From Parabacteroides distasonis (GTDB lineage: Bacteria; Bacteroidota; Bacteroidia; Bacteroidales; Tannerellaceae): 36,667 nt of DNA. The position numbers were made by a program, and so were the translations under genes. Positions 24,195-33,446 of this stretch are shown piece after piece; position 1 is the first letter of the stretch, and each line of letters begins with the position of its first letter. The stretch is taken from the NCBI GenBank assembly GCA_021531775.1, contig JAFBIU010000032.1:1-36667 (forward strand), in the 5' to 3' direction. The notes under the pieces were generated by a model that made no database searches, had not been told where the DNA came from, and saw nothing but the letters and a program-made list of their open reading frames with translations.

Positions 24195-25373
24195 TCAATA
24201 TAAAAAGCCCAACAACCAGAGGGGGATCTGACGCTCATGCCCCACCGTCAGGTTGTGCACCGCATAGTACAAATCCGGATTGCATCGGCCTCTGATCTCA
24301 TCCGGTTCGATTCGGAACGAACAGCTGCCGTCGATCAGAAAGTGAGCCTGCTTCCGGCCGGCATTCACCTGATGATCCTTCAGCAGCTGGTTGAAAAAGA
24401 AGGTCTCTCGAACCAACTGCGGATCGACCGCCATCGGACGGATCGGATACATCAGATTCGAATTGTACATATACACCTTCACGGGCTTCTTCGGAAAATC
24501 CTCACCCAACGGATAGAGCATATTCAGCAAACGTGCTTCCGTCAGATACTTGATGTAGTTCATCACCGTAGCTCGCGAAGTGCCTATCAATTGGCTCAAC
24601 TGGCTCACATTGGGCGAGCCGGGAGCATTAACGGCCAGCAGATAGAGCAACTTACGCACCTTCGACAGGTAACGTTGTTCGATCTGCTTGATGAACAACA
24701 GATCTACCTCCAGCATCATATTCATGGTTTTCAACAGATTCTCGGAGAAGTTGCGTTTCTCCAGGAAAAACGGATAAAAACCATGATGCAGATAGGCCGG
24801 AAAATAGTTCAACGGGTTCAGCACCGAACTAATATGCTGGGCGATCGCTTGATGATCCTGCAGAATCGTTTCCAATGAAAAGACGGGGAACTGACTGCCC
24901 GACATCACATTCAGAAACTCCCGAAACGAGAAACCCCGCAGGTTATACGACACGACCTTGCCGCACAGATCCGGATTCTCCTTTAGACGCATGACTGACG
25001 AACCGGAAAAGATAATCTTCAAGTCGGTCAGTTGATCATGGCAGCGGCGTAACTCTTCCGACCAGCCCGGATACTTGAACATCTGGTCTATCAACAAGAC
25101 CTTACCACCCTGTTCACAAAACTCCTGGGCGAAATCGAACAGTGTACGCTCCGTGAAATAGAAATGGTTCAGATTCACGTAAAGACACTCCCGGTTGTTG
25201 GCGCCATAGTGTTCCCGTGCATAATCCAACAAGAAGGTTGTCTTACCGACGCCTCGTGAACCTTTGATGCCGATCAACCGATCCTGGCTTTTCAACTCAT
25301 CCATCAGTCCACGACGTACCGGTGCATCCAAATGTTCGACCAGATACTGGTGTGTTCGAAAGAATGATTCCAC
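24195..25373 (-). CDS. AAA_14/DUF4143-like ATPase with Walker B Glu-to-Gln change
   Basis: The 392-aa protein (GTG start at 25373) has an N-terminal P-loop ATPase domain with GSRGVGKTT (residues 38-46) and a Walker B KVLLIDQMFKYP (91-102). The usual residue after the aspartate in this family is Glu (DEVHKYP-type); here it is Gln97. FSGSS and GFSFREFL match other conserved points of the Bacteroidetes family. A winged-helix segment (VSQLSQLIGTSRATVMNYIKYL) and a C-terminal nuclease-like DUF4143-type region follow. Proteins of this family often look like mobile or defence-linked ATPases, but function is unproven. A -7 element is at 25409-25402. The gene is upstream of the PFOR gene. Confidence 0.8.
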   Translation of the reverse strand: MESFFRTHQYLVEHLDAPVRRGLMDELKSQDRLIGIKGSRGVGKTTFLLDYAREHYGANNRECLYVNLNHFYFTERTLFDFAQEFCEQGGKVLLIDQMFKYPGWSEELRRCHDQLTDLKIIFSGSSVMRLKENPDLCGKVVSYNLRGFSFREFLNVMSGSQFPVFSLETILQDHQAIAQHISSVLNPLNYFPAYLHHGFYPFFLEKRNFSENLLKTMNMMLEVDLLFIKQIEQRYLSKVRKLLYLLAVNAPGSPNVSQLSQLIGTSRATVMNYIKYLTEARLLNMLYPLGEDFPKKPVKVYMYNSNLMYPIRPMAVDPQLVRETFFFNQLLKDHQVNAGRKQAHFLIDGSCSFRIEPDEIRGRCNPDLYYAVHNLTVGHERQIPLWLLGFLY

Positions 25374-25401
25374 TACTTAACTCATCTAATGAATACCGAC
25401 G

Positions 25402-25409
25402 CAAAGATA
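25402..25409 (-). promoter_or_regulatory. AAA ATPase promoter (-7 element)
   Basis: TATCTTTG on the minus strand (25409-25402) matches TAnnTTTG, 28 bases before the GTG at 25373. It supports that start codon. Confidence 0.5.
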
Positions 25410-25446
25410 GTGATTCTTGGTCAAATTGTCATGCAGAGATGGCAAA

Positions 25447-26466
25447 TCATTCAATAATCGTTACCCAACCGTAGGGATCCGGCTCATCGCCATACTGAAT
25501 ACCCCGCAGTTTGTGATACAGTTTTTCACAGACTGCACCCGGTTTGCCATCCTTCGAGATGATGTAGGATTTGTTCTCATCCAAATCATCCACCTGCGAT
25601 ACCGGAGCGATCACAGCGGCTGTACCGCACTCGGCTGCCTCGTCGAATGTGGACAACTCTTCCAGCGGTACCGGACGACGTTCTACCGTCAGACCCATGT
25701 CTTCGGCCAACTGCATCAAGCTCTTGTTGGTGATAGAGGGCAAGATGGAGTGAGACATCGGGGTGATGTAGCTGTTGCCACGGATACCGAAGAAGTTGGC
25801 CGGACCACACTCATCGATGTATTTCTTTTCTTTCGGATCGAGATAGAGTACGGCAGAATAGCCCTTCGAGTGAGCAATGTCACCGGCTACCAAGCTGGCT
25901 GCATAGTTACCGCCCACCTTGATCGTACCTGTTCCATGAGGAGCTGCCCGGTCATACTCACGCAAAATACAAACTTTAGAAGGTTGGAAACCACCCTTGA
26001 AATAGGGTCCTACCGGTGTCACGAAGACAACAAACAGGTATTCGGGAGCCGGTTTCACACCCACCTGCTGACCCAAACCTAACATCAACGGACGAATATA
26101 GAGTGCTGCTCCACTTTCGTAGGGCGGAACAAAACGTTCGTTCAACTTCACCACCTTGCGAATCGCCTCTTCAAACATCTCGATCGGCAGTTCGGCCATC
26201 TTGATGCCGCGACTGGACGACTGCATACGCTTCGCATTCTCATTCATACGGAACACGCGGATTTTACCATCTTTGCCCTTGAACGCCTTCAAGCCTTCAA
26301 AAGATTCCTGTCCGTAATGTAAACATGTAGATGCCATGTGGAGGTTGATGATTTCAGAAGAGGTTACTTCCAATTCCCCCCATTTGCCATCACGGTAATA
26401 ACATCTTACGTTATAATCGGTCTTGATATAACCAAAACCCAGATCAGACCAATTGATACTTTCCAT
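25447..26466 (-). CDS. ilvE: Branched-chain amino acid aminotransferase
   Basis: The 339-aa protein is a type II (fold IV) branched-chain aminotransferase that interconverts branched-chain amino acids and 2-oxo acids with PLP. Typical segments are CLHYGQESFEGLKAF, RPLMLGLG and IKVGGNYAASL, whose lysine holds the cofactor, and later ECGTAAVIAPV. A longer frame starts at 26520, but that codon overlaps the -7 element (26525-26518), so ATG 26466 (MESINWSDLGFG) is used. Confidence 0.96.
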   Translation of the reverse strand: MESINWSDLGFGYIKTDYNVRCYYRDGKWGELEVTSSEIINLHMASTCLHYGQESFEGLKAFKGKDGKIRVFRMNENAKRMQSSSRGIKMAELPIEMFEEAIRKVVKLNERFVPPYESGAALYIRPLMLGLGQQVGVKPAPEYLFVVFVTPVGPYFKGGFQPSKVCILREYDRAAPHGTGTIKVGGNYAASLVAGDIAHSKGYSAVLYLDPKEKKYIDECGPANFFGIRGNSYITPMSHSILPSITNKSLMQLAEDMGLTVERRPVPLEELSTFDEAAECGTAAVIAPVSQVDDLDENKSYIISKDGKPGAVCEKLYHKLRGIQYGDEPDPYGWVTIIE

Positions 26467-26517
26467 TTCAATAGATTTATAAAGTTGTTTTATAAGCCTT
26501 AGGTTTAGTAAGGATGG

Positions 26518-26525
26518 CAAAGATA
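26518..26525 (-). promoter_or_regulatory. ilvE promoter (-7 element)
   Basis: TATCTTTG (26525-26518, minus) matches TAnnTTTG and fixes the ilvE start downstream at 26466, giving a leader of about 45 bases. It is divergent from the metF promoter. Confidence 0.55.
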
Positions 26526-26552
26526 GACAAAAATCTCAAAAAGGGACGATAA

Positions 26553-26584
26553 TTTGCCTATTGTTTCGTAAAAGATTACTTTTG
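26553..26584 (+). promoter_or_regulatory. metF operon promoter
   Basis: TTTG (26553-26556) and TACTTTTG (26577-26584) are separated by 20 bases, matching both Bacteroidetes elements. The metF ATG follows 20 bases later. Confidence 0.7.
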
Positions 26585-26604
26585 TCGTCAAATTTGTATC
26601 AGAT

Positions 26605-27555
26605 ATGAAAGTAACAGATCTTATCAACAACAGAAAGAGTACAGCGTTTTCGTTCGAGATTCTGCCCCCTTTGAAGGGGAACAGCATCCAGAAGGTGTAC
26701 AACATCATCGACAAGCTCATCGAGTTTGATCCCCAATACATTAATATTACCTCCCACCATAGCGAATACATTTACAAGACGATGCCGGACGGCAGTTTCC
26801 AGAAAGTGAACATCCGGAAACGTCCCGGTTCGGTAGCCATCGCTTCGGCCATCCAGAACAAGTATGGGGTGACAGCCGTTCCGCACATCATCTGCAAAGG
26901 TTTCACGAAAGATGAGACGGAATATGGACTGATCGACCTCAATTTCCTGGGTGTACACAACCTGTTGCTGTTGCGAGGCGACACCAAGACATTGGAGCCG
27001 AATCAAATGGGACCGCAATACCACGAACATGCCACCGACCTCCAGAAACAGGTCAACGACTTCAACCAGGGCATTGCCGTCGATGGCTCCCGCTTCGAGG
27101 CCAACGAGACGCCCTTCTCGTATGGCATGGCCTGCTATCCGGAGAAGCACGAAGAGGCACCCAACATGGAGTCTGACATCTTCTATTTGAAAGAGAAGGT
27201 GAGACAGGGAGCCGAGTATCTGGTGACACAGATGTTCTTCGACAACGAGAAATACTTCTCTTTCGTCGATCGTCTCCGGGCGGAAGGTATCACTGTCCCC
27301 ATCATTCCGGGTATCAAGCCGATTGTCTTCAAGAACCAGCTGACGGTGCTTCCGAAGATCTTCCGGAGCGAGATTCCGGAGCCTTTTGCAGCCGAATTGC
27401 GCAAATGTAAAGATGATGAGGAGGCCAAGGAGGTCGGCATCGAATGGTCTATCCAGCAATGTAAGGAATTGATGGCTCACGGCGTCCCCAGCCTCCACTT
27501 CTATACGATGATGGCTTCCGACAGTGTCCGTCGGATTGCGCAAGCAATTTATTGA
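26605..27555 (+). CDS. metF: Methylenetetrahydrofolate reductase
   Basis: The 316-aa TIM-barrel flavoprotein reduces 5,10-methylene-THF to 5-methyl-THF for methionine synthesis. Conserved features are [11 protein letters not shown] near the N-terminus with the catalytic Glu, [17 protein letters not shown] and [11 protein letters not shown], with [11 protein letters not shown] near the end. The protein is full length. The recR start follows one base after its stop codon, so the two are cotranscribed. Confidence 0.96.
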   Translation: MKVTDLINNRKSTAFSFEILPPLKGNSIQKVYNIIDKLIEFDPQYINITSHHSEYIYKTMPDGSFQKVNIRKRPGSVAIASAIQNKYGVTAVPHIICKGFTKDETEYGLIDLNFLGVHNLLLLRGDTKTLEPNQMGPQYHEHATDLQKQVNDFNQGIAVDGSRFEANETPFSYGMACYPEKHEEAPNMESDIFYLKEKVRQGAEYLVTQMFFDNEKYFSFVDRLRAEGITVPIIPGIKPIVFKNQLTVLPKIFRSEIPEPFAAELRKCKDDEEAKEVGIEWSIQQCKELMAHGVPSLHFYTMMASDSVRRIAQAIY

Positions 27556-27556
27556 G

Positions 27557-28180
27557 ATGGAGCAGAAACTACCCTCGGTCCTCTTGAGTGATGCGGTGAA
27601 TGAACTGTCCGCCCTGCCGGGTATCGGCAAGAAGACAGCACTGCGGTTGGCACTCTACATGCTCCGTCGCGAACCGGCGTTTGCGGAACGGTTTGCCGAA
27701 GCGATAGCCCGGATGCGACGGGAGATCCACTACTGCAAAGTGTGTCACAACATCAGCGACGAAGAGATCTGTCCCATTTGTGAGGATCTGCGCCGGGATC
27801 ATACCACACTCTGCGTAGTGGAGAATGTCAAGGAGGTCATGGCGATCGAGAATACAGGGCAGTTCAAAGGGGTCTATCACGTATTGGGCGGCATCCTGTC
27901 GCCGGTCGATGGGATTGGGCCAAGCGACCTGCAACTGGACAGTTTGGTCGAACGGGTTGCCACGGGCAACGTCAAGGAGGTGATCCTGGCACTCAGCACG
28001 ACCATGGAGGGAGAGACCACCAATTTCTTCATCTACCGGAAACTCTCGCCCTACGGGGTCAAGATTTCGGTGCTGGCACGTGGCGTTTCCATCGGAGATG
28101 AAATCGAATATGCCGATGAGATTACCCTCGGGCGGTCGATCATCAGCCGAACAGATTTTAATGAAACAATGAAGCTATAA
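27557..28180 (+). CDS. recR: Recombination protein RecR
   Basis: The 207-aa protein has the N-terminal helix-hairpin-helix ([18 protein letters not shown]), a zinc finger [16 protein letters not shown], and a TOPRIM domain ([14 protein letters not shown]..). RecR loads RecA in gap repair with RecF/RecO. An upstream in-frame ATG at 27524 lies inside metF; ATG 27557, one base after the metF stop, matches the family N-terminus better. A glycosyltransferase gene follows by 5 bases. Confidence 0.96.
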   Translation: MEQKLPSVLLSDAVNELSALPGIGKKTALRLALYMLRREPAFAERFAEAIARMRREIHYCKVCHNISDEEICPICEDLRRDHTTLCVVENVKEVMAIENTGQFKGVYHVLGGILSPVDGIGPSDLQLDSLVERVATGNVKEVILALSTTMEGETTNFFIYRKLSPYGVKISVLARGVSIGDEIEYADEITLGRSIISRTDFNETMKL

Positions 28181-28185
28181 TATAT

Positions 28186-29361
28186 ATGTACGAGGAGATC
28201 AAATTATCCATCATCATTGTCAACTACAATGCCAAGTATTTCGTGGAGCAATGCCTGCATTCCGTCGAGGCGGCCACTCGGGGATTGGAGAAGGAGCTAT
28301 TCGTGGTGGACAACCATTCGTCCGATGGTTCCATCGACTATCTACGTCCACGCTTTCCAGAGGTACAGTTCATTGCCAACCAGGAGAATCCGGGCTTTGC
28401 CAAAGCCAACAACCAGGCCATCCGCCTCTGTACAGGCGAGTATGTGTTACTGCTCAATCCGGACACGGTGGTAGGCGAAGAGAGTCTGCGCTCCCTCTGT
28501 TACTTCCTGGACGAACATCCGGAAGCCGGCGGTCTTGGGGTGAAGATGATTGATGGGCATGGACAATTTCTGGTCGAGAGCAAACGCTCCTTCCCCTCGC
28601 CCTGGGTCTCCTTTTGCAAGCTATTTGGACTATCGACCCTTTTCCCGAACTCCCCGCTCCTGGCCCGCTATGCCTTGCGCTACCTGCCGGCCGACAAGAC
28701 ACATGAGGTCGAGGTGCTGGCGGGTGCCTTCATGCTGATGCGCCACGAAGCGTTGGACAAGATCGGTCTACTGGACGAAGACTTCTTCATGTATGGGGAG
28801 GACATCGACCTCTCCTATCGGTTAGTCTTGGGCGGCTACAAGAACTACTACCTGCCAGAACGGTTGTTGCATTACAAAGGTGAATGCACCAAACATAACG
28901 ACATGAAATACATACGCGCCTTTTATGGGGCCATGTCCATCTTCTTCCGGAAGTATTATCCGCGTTCCAGCGTGTGGATGCAGGGGTTGGTGCAGACTGC
29001 CATTCTCCTCAAACAAGGTCAAGCCTCCTTGGCCCGTCTGTGGCCGCGCAGAGGATCCAAAACGGCCCATCGCCGGCTATTGGTTTGCTGTAGCCCGGCT
29101 CGCTTCGAATCAGTTCAGCAAGCCATCCGGCAGCAATTGCCACCCATGGAACATATCAATCTATGGGACCTGGACCAGCATCGCTTGCAAGAAGCCAACT
29201 GTCGGAGTAACTTGATGAAGGGCTTCACGGACTATCTCTTCTGTTATCCAGACACGCGGTTCGAACAGATGTTGCTCTTCATGGACCAAATGAGCAACAA
29301 GAATTTAACCTATCATATTTATCACCCGACCAGCGGACGCATTGTCTCGCCTGGCAAATAA
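28186..29361 (+). CDS. Family 2 glycosyltransferase with extra C-terminal region
   Basis: The 391-aa protein has a GT2 domain: LSIIIVNYNAKYFVEQCL (residues 7-24), VDNHSSDGS (41-49), the DxD-like LNPDT (90-94), and FFMYGEDIDLSYRL, resembling rhamnosyltransferase-type enzymes. There is no clear membrane segment. After about residue 285 comes a further roughly 100-residue region (from RRLLVCCSPARFESV onward) that I do not recognise and that reads like a small alpha/beta module. The gene is tightly packed behind recR, 5 bases, and before the GNAT gene, 9 bases. Sugar donor and acceptor are unknown. Confidence 0.88.
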   Translation: MYEEIKLSIIIVNYNAKYFVEQCLHSVEAATRGLEKELFVVDNHSSDGSIDYLRPRFPEVQFIANQENPGFAKANNQAIRLCTGEYVLLLNPDTVVGEESLRSLCYFLDEHPEAGGLGVKMIDGHGQFLVESKRSFPSPWVSFCKLFGLSTLFPNSPLLARYALRYLPADKTHEVEVLAGAFMLMRHEALDKIGLLDEDFFMYGEDIDLSYRLVLGGYKNYYLPERLLHYKGECTKHNDMKYIRAFYGAMSIFFRKYYPRSSVWMQGLVQTAILLKQGQASLARLWPRRGSKTAHRRLLVCCSPARFESVQQAIRQQLPPMEHINLWDLDQHRLQEANCRSNLMKGFTDYLFCYPDTRFEQMLLFMDQMSNKNLTYHIYHPTSGRIVSPGK

Positions 29362-29370
29362 AATGGATAT

Positions 29371-29907
29371 ATGAGTCTCTTAAACAACAACAATATACGC
29401 CTCCGTGCTTTGGAACCGGAGGATCTGGATTTACTTTACAAATGGGAAAACGATACGTCATTGTGGCAGGTAGGCAGCACCTTGTCTCCCTATTCCCGCT
29501 ATATCTTGAAAGAGTATATCTCCGAATCGCATCGCGACCTGTACGAGCAAAAGCAATTGCGGCTGATGATCGAACGCAAATCGCCACGACAGACGGTGGG
29601 CATCATCGATATGTACGACTTCGATCCCCACAGCCGCAAAGCAGGGGTGGGCATTCTCATTGCCTCCGGCTTTCAACGGAAAGGATTTGCCACCCAAGCC
29701 CTCCAATTATTCATGGACTATGCGTTTGTCTATCTGAAGCTGAACCAACTCTATGCCCACATCCCGGTCAATAACATTGCCAGCCGCGAGCTGTTCACCC
29801 ATGCCGGATTCTCCCCGTCCGGTCGTCTGGCCGAATGGCTTTCGACACCGGAGGGTTACACCGACGTATGGCTGCTGCAATGTTTGCGCAGCAAGTGGGT
29901 CAGTTGA
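29371..29907 (+). CDS. GNAT family N-acetyltransferase (RimJ/RimL type)
   Basis: The 178-aa protein starts with NIRLRALEPEDLDLLYKWEND and has the acetyl-CoA binding region GVGILIASGFQRKGFATQAL and the C-terminal NNIASRELFTHAGF. This pattern is that of RimL/SpeG-like N-acetyltransferases; the substrate is unknown. It is the last gene of the metF operon. Its stop codon overlaps the end of the convergent yqgE gene by eight bases. Confidence 0.88.
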   Translation: MSLLNNNNIRLRALEPEDLDLLYKWENDTSLWQVGSTLSPYSRYILKEYISESHRDLYEQKQLRLMIERKSPRQTVGIIDMYDFDPHSRKAGVGILIASGFQRKGFATQALQLFMDYAFVYLKLNQLYAHIPVNNIASRELFTHAGFSPSGRLAEWLSTPEGYTDVWLLQCLRSKWVS

Positions 29908-30496
29908 ACATCGGATCCTTGGGGTAGAAACACCAGGTGCGGTAGTCCTGCCCCAAGGTACCCACCACCTGTTTCCAATAGGACTCTCCCTCCGACAGGG
30001 GATCGAGCGTAACCTCCTGACGACTCACGGCCCAAGAGTCCTGTTTGATCTCCTGACCCAATTGGCCGGCAGCCCAACCGGAATAGCCCAAGAAAAACCG
30101 AATCCGCCCCTCCACCGGATGTCCATTCAGTATATAATACTTCAAAGACTCGAAATCGCCATCAAAGAAGAGATGATCATTGATCGGATAGGATCCGGGA
30201 AGGATCTCCTCGCCCAAGGTATGGACATAGAACAGTTTATTGGTCTGTACCGGACCGCCCAGGTAAATCGGCATATCCGGCAGATGCTCAAACTCGGCAA
30301 AATAGGAGTTAACGACCAAATCGGTCTTTTTATTCCAGACAAACCCCATCGAACCTTTGGGCGAGTGCTCGACCAACAGAACGACTGAACGCTGAAAATA
30401 GGCATCCTGCAAGAAGGGTTCTGCAATCAACTGACTGCCAGCCACGGGCAAGATACCATTGTGTGATACGCGAAACATATTTTTATAGGTTGCCAT
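29900..30496 (-). CDS. YqgE/AlgH family protein
   Basis: The 198-aa protein carries the family features GSQLIAEPFLQDAYFQRSVVLLVEH (in parts: LQDAYFQRSVVLL), KGSMGFVWNK and FFLGYSGWAAGQLGQEI. Its function is not settled; AlgH was linked to transcriptional effects in Pseudomonas. It lies 37 bases downstream of the aminotransferase gene on the same strand and is probably cotranscribed. The 3' end overlaps the GNAT gene. Confidence 0.93.
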   Translation of the reverse strand: MATYKNMFRVSHNGILPVAGSQLIAEPFLQDAYFQRSVVLLVEHSPKGSMGFVWNKKTDLVVNSYFAEFEHLPDMPIYLGGPVQTNKLFYVHTLGEEILPGSYPINDHLFFDGDFESLKYYILNGHPVEGRIRFFLGYSGWAAGQLGQEIKQDSWAVSRQEVTLDPLSEGESYWKQVVGTLGQDYRTWCFYPKDPMFN

Positions 30497-30533
30497 ACTG
30501 GATATTGTTCAAAAGGTGAAAAAGACGAACTAA

Positions 30534-31844
30534 CTAAGCATGATTTCTGGCAAAGCAGGCCAGACGTTCATCCAACAACGCATATTGATGTTCTTGAATG
30601 AAAGAGGTGCAGACACGGATGCCCTGTTGATGGCTTCCGGTCGTATCCAACGAGATGGCACTGACGCCATAATAGATCAACTCGCCCACCAGCTGGCTAC
30701 CCGTCATGCCCGGATAACCGATGGTAAAGTAGAATCCATCCGCAATCGGCTCATCCAAATCATGGTAATACACAATGTGAAATCCATACTTTTGGAAAAT
30801 AGCCTTCAGGCGGGCAGCACGTTTGCCATACTCACTGATTTCCTGAACAAAATCGTAACGTCCATCGGCAGCAGCCTGAAACAGGGCAGCCAAGGCAACC
30901 TGGGCCGAATGACCTGTACCCGCAGAGAGGGCATACAAAACCCGATGGATATAGACCGTTCCAAAGGTACCTCCGCCATAACGCTGGGTGAGACCTGGAA
31001 AGGCACGATGATACAGTGCGTCCGAGATAGCCGTCACACCAATCCGCTGGCCGGCATAACTGAAGGCCTTCGATCCGGAAATCTGTAAAATATACTGGTC
31101 GGTATATCGGCCGACAGAGGCTTGATAGGGGGGCTCGAACGGTCGTCCGAGCGGCTTCCGGAAGTCCATGGCAAAATAGGCCAGGTCCTCAATCACGATC
31201 ACGTCGTATTTCCGGGCCACCTCCGCCACAATCTGCAACTCGGCTTCGGTCAAACAGAACCAGGCCGGATTGTTGGGATTGGAATAGACCAATGCGGCAA
31301 TGTCGCCCTGTGACAAGTGACGTTCCAGTTCATCGCGCAGCTTCTCACCCCGGTGCTCATACACATCGAAGGAGGCGTATTGATAACCCATAACCACAAT
31401 CTGCTGTTTCTGCACGGGGAAACCGGGATCGATAAACAGGATCCGGTTACGCCCCTCGACGCACTGTCCGGCCGTGAGAAACGAAGCATAGGTCCCCTGC
31501 ATGGAGCCGGTCACCGGCACACAGCATTCCGGAGAAATATCCAAATCAATGAAGGCCTTGATAAACCGGGAGGCCTGCTGTTTCACTTCGGGAATGCCAT
31601 TGATGTTGGGGTAAACAGAGGCTACCCCCTGTTGCAAAGCAGCTATTTCGGCCTCCACGCCCAGTTGTGCCGGTTTCAGTCCTGGCACACCCATCTCCAT
31701 GTGAATAAACTCCACTCCGGTTTTCTGTTCGAGTTCGCCCGAGACAGCCACTACCTCACGAATAGTTGCCTTGCCAAAATCAGCAATGCCATAGCTCCGG
31801 ATCACCTCCTGAGCCTGTTGATAATCGATAGGTGTCTGTTTCAT
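30534..31844 (-). CDS. PLP-dependent class I/II aminotransferase
   Basis: The 436-aa protein has fold type I features: GSMQGTYASFLTAG, YSNPNNPAWFCLTE, IVIEDLAYFAMDF and ISGSKAFSYAGQRIGV, whose lysine would bind PLP, plus a C-terminal arginine segment (GIRVCTSF). Substrate cannot be inferred; the family includes aspartate, alanine and aromatic aminotransferases. The start at 31844 is preceded by a near-consensus promoter. Confidence 0.88.
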   Translation of the reverse strand: MKQTPIDYQQAQEVIRSYGIADFGKATIREVVAVSGELEQKTGVEFIHMEMGVPGLKPAQLGVEAEIAALQQGVASVYPNINGIPEVKQQASRFIKAFIDLDISPECCVPVTGSMQGTYASFLTAGQCVEGRNRILFIDPGFPVQKQQIVVMGYQYASFDVYEHRGEKLRDELERHLSQGDIAALVYSNPNNPAWFCLTEAELQIVAEVARKYDVIVIEDLAYFAMDFRKPLGRPFEPPYQASVGRYTDQYILQISGSKAFSYAGQRIGVTAISDALYHRAFPGLTQRYGGGTFGTVYIHRVLYALSAGTGHSAQVALAALFQAAADGRYDFVQEISEYGKRAARLKAIFQKYGFHIVYYHDLDEPIADGFYFTIGYPGMTGSQLVGELIYYGVSAISLDTTGSHQQGIRVCTSFIQEHQYALLDERLACFARNHA

Positions 31845-31876
31845 GATATACTACCTTATATATTGTTCACAGGTTA

Positions 31877-31906
31877 CAAATGTAGGAATTTTATTTGTTT
31901 CCCAAA
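31877..31906 (-). promoter_or_regulatory. Aminotransferase promoter
   Basis: TACATTTG (31884-31877, minus) matches TAnnTTTG, and a TTTG (31906-31903) lies 18 bases upstream, one short of the usual spacing. The ATG at 31844 follows. Confidence 0.5.
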
Positions 31907-31923
31907 ATTTTTGGATAAAAACT

Positions 31924-31954
31924 CTTGCAGATTCAAAAGAAAGATATACCTTTG
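31924..31954 (+). promoter_or_regulatory. tRNA-Asp promoter
   Basis: TACCTTTG (31947-31954) matches TAnnTTTG; a CTTG at 31924-31927 sits 19 bases upstream, one base from the -33 TTTG. The tRNA begins 38 bases downstream. Confidence 0.55.
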
Positions 31955-31991
31955 CATCGCAAACAAGAGAAATAGCTAACAATATCACGAG

Positions 31992-32065
31992 GGTGCGTTA
32001 GTTCAGCTGGTTAGAATACATGCCTGTCACGCATGGGGTCACGGGTTCGAGTCCCGTACGCACCG
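31992..32065 (+). tRNA. tRNA-Asp (GTC)
   Basis: A full cloverleaf folds: acceptor GGTGCGT/ACGCACC (7 bp), D arm GTTC/GAAT, anticodon stem CATGC/GCATG with loop CTGTCAC (anticodon GTC), variable GGGTC, T arm ACGGG/CCCGT with TTCGAGT, discriminator G. The CCA end is not encoded. It is a solitary gene with its own promoter and terminator. Confidence 0.97.
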
Positions 32066-32081
32066 CCTCTCAAAAGGCAGA

Positions 32082-32112
32082 AGTCCTGAAAGTTAATTTC
32101 AGGACTTTTTTT
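32082..32112 (+). terminator. Intrinsic terminator after tRNA-Asp
   Basis: AGTCCTGAAA (32082-32091) and TTTCAGGACT (32097-32106) form a perfect 10-bp stem with loop GTTAA, followed by a T run. It ends the tRNA transcript before the convergent ABC permease gene. Confidence 0.85.
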
Positions 32113-32132
32113 ATGGATTCATCTTTCGCGGC

Positions 32133-33446
32133 CTATCCGACCTGCCGGATCCAACGCAGCAATTCTTTCAAATTGACCTTCTTGCCATACATCAGGATAC
32201 CCACCCGATAGATCTTGCCAGAGACCCAAACGGCTCCGATAAACGAAGCATAGAGCAGCACGATCGAAAGCGCAATCTGCCACGACGGCACGTCGAACGG
32301 CAAGCGGACCATCATCACGATGGGTGACGTCAGGGGAATCATTGAACACCAGAAGGCCAACGGCCCATCGGGATTCTGAATGCTGTACATGCCGGCATAC
32401 AGGGCGAAGACCATGAAAACAGACATGGGAGCCACAAACTGCTGGGCATCCTCTTGACTATCTACAGCCGAACCAATGGCAGCAAAGAGCGAAGCATACA
32501 GGATGTATCCGCCCACAAAATAGAGCAGAAAGCAGATTGCCATCAGACGCCAATCGATGGAGGCCAACAGGGCCAATACGTTGTTATCGGTCAATTGAGC
32601 CACATCTTGCGTGGCAGGGGTCAGATTGGACTGGGCCAACAGGGCTGGATCCACTTCTGCTCCACCGCCGAACATCCCTGCGCCGACAGTCACCAGAGCC
32701 ACCGTGATGACTCCCCAGAGGAAGATCTGGGTCAACCCGACCAAACCGATCCCGATGATTTTGCCCATCATCAGATCGAAAGGACGTACCGAGGAGATCA
32801 TAATCTCCACAATCCGGTTGGTCTTCTCCTCCATCACCCCCTGCATCACCATGGCTCCATAGATCAAGATGAACATATAGATGGCCACGGTCGCAAACAG
32901 TCCCAACAGAGAGGATACCTCCGACGAAGAGCGGGTCTCCTCGCCATTATCTCCCCACTTGATGGTTTGCACATCCAGTTTCACCCGGGACTCTCGTATG
33001 ATTTGATCCAAGTTGGGAATGTCATACGAAGCCAACTTCTCCTGTTCCAATTGTTTGCTTAAGACACTATTGACCAGACGGCTCAGTTCTCCGGGAATCT
33101 GCTTGGAGGAATAGAGTGCGACGGCTTGGGGATGGGCCAGCAGGTCATCCGTAATCTGCAGGATGGCAAACACCTCTTTGCTGTCCCGTTTCCGATACTG
33201 CTCCAGATCCCCCTCTCCGGCTATAAAATGATAACTCTCCGTATCTTGGAAAAGCGGAGCATAGTGCCCCGTCGCATCGATAATGGCCACCTGACGAACC
33301 TCGTCACCTTTCAACGTACTCAGCCAAAGCGGTACAAAGACCAAGGCGGCAAACAAAAAGGGGGCGAGAAAGGTGATCAACAGGAAAGACTTTTTCTGAA
33401 CCCGACGTAAATATTCACGCTTGACAATTAATCCTATCTTACTCAT
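32133..33446 (-). CDS. ABC-2 type permease (NatB/YhaP-like)
   Basis: The 437-aa protein has an N-terminal membrane segment (about residues 22-44), a large extracytoplasmic domain (about 45-190), then about five further membrane segments from LLGLFATVAIYMFILIYGAM onward with the conserved MEEKTNRIVEIMISSV. This is the NatB/YhaP permease form, associated with sodium or drug efflux. It overlaps the upstream ATPase gene by four bases (ATGA). No substrate can be deduced. It is the last gene of the dnaG-linked operon. Confidence 0.88.
   Translation of the reverse strand: MSKIGLIVKREYLRRVQKKSFLLITFLAPFLFAALVFVPLWLSTLKGDEVRQVAIIDATGHYAPLFQDTESYHFIAGEGDLEQYRKRDSKEVFAILQITDDLLAHPQAVALYSSKQIPGELSRLVNSVLSKQLEQEKLASYDIPNLDQIIRESRVKLDVQTIKWGDNGEETRSSSEVSSLLGLFATVAIYMFILIYGAMVMQGVMEEKTNRIVEIMISSVRPFDLMMGKIIGIGLVGLTQIFLWGVITVALVTVGAGMFGGGAEVDPALLAQSNLTPATQDVAQLTDNNVLALLASIDWRLMAICFLLYFVGGYILYASLFAAIGSAVDSQEDAQQFVAPMSVFMVFALYAGMYSIQNPDGPLAFWCSMIPLTSPIVMMVRLPFDVPSWQIALSIVLLYASFIGAVWVSGKIYRVGILMYGKKVNLKELLRWIRQVG

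Noticed and set aside
26599-27630. Minus-strand ORF of about 340 codons opposite metF and recR
   Set aside because: Shadow frame; metF is unambiguous on the plus strand.
31992-32065. tRNA-Asp as a phage or element attachment site
   Set aside because: No duplicated tRNA 3' end and no integrase in the window; flanking DNA is ordinary.
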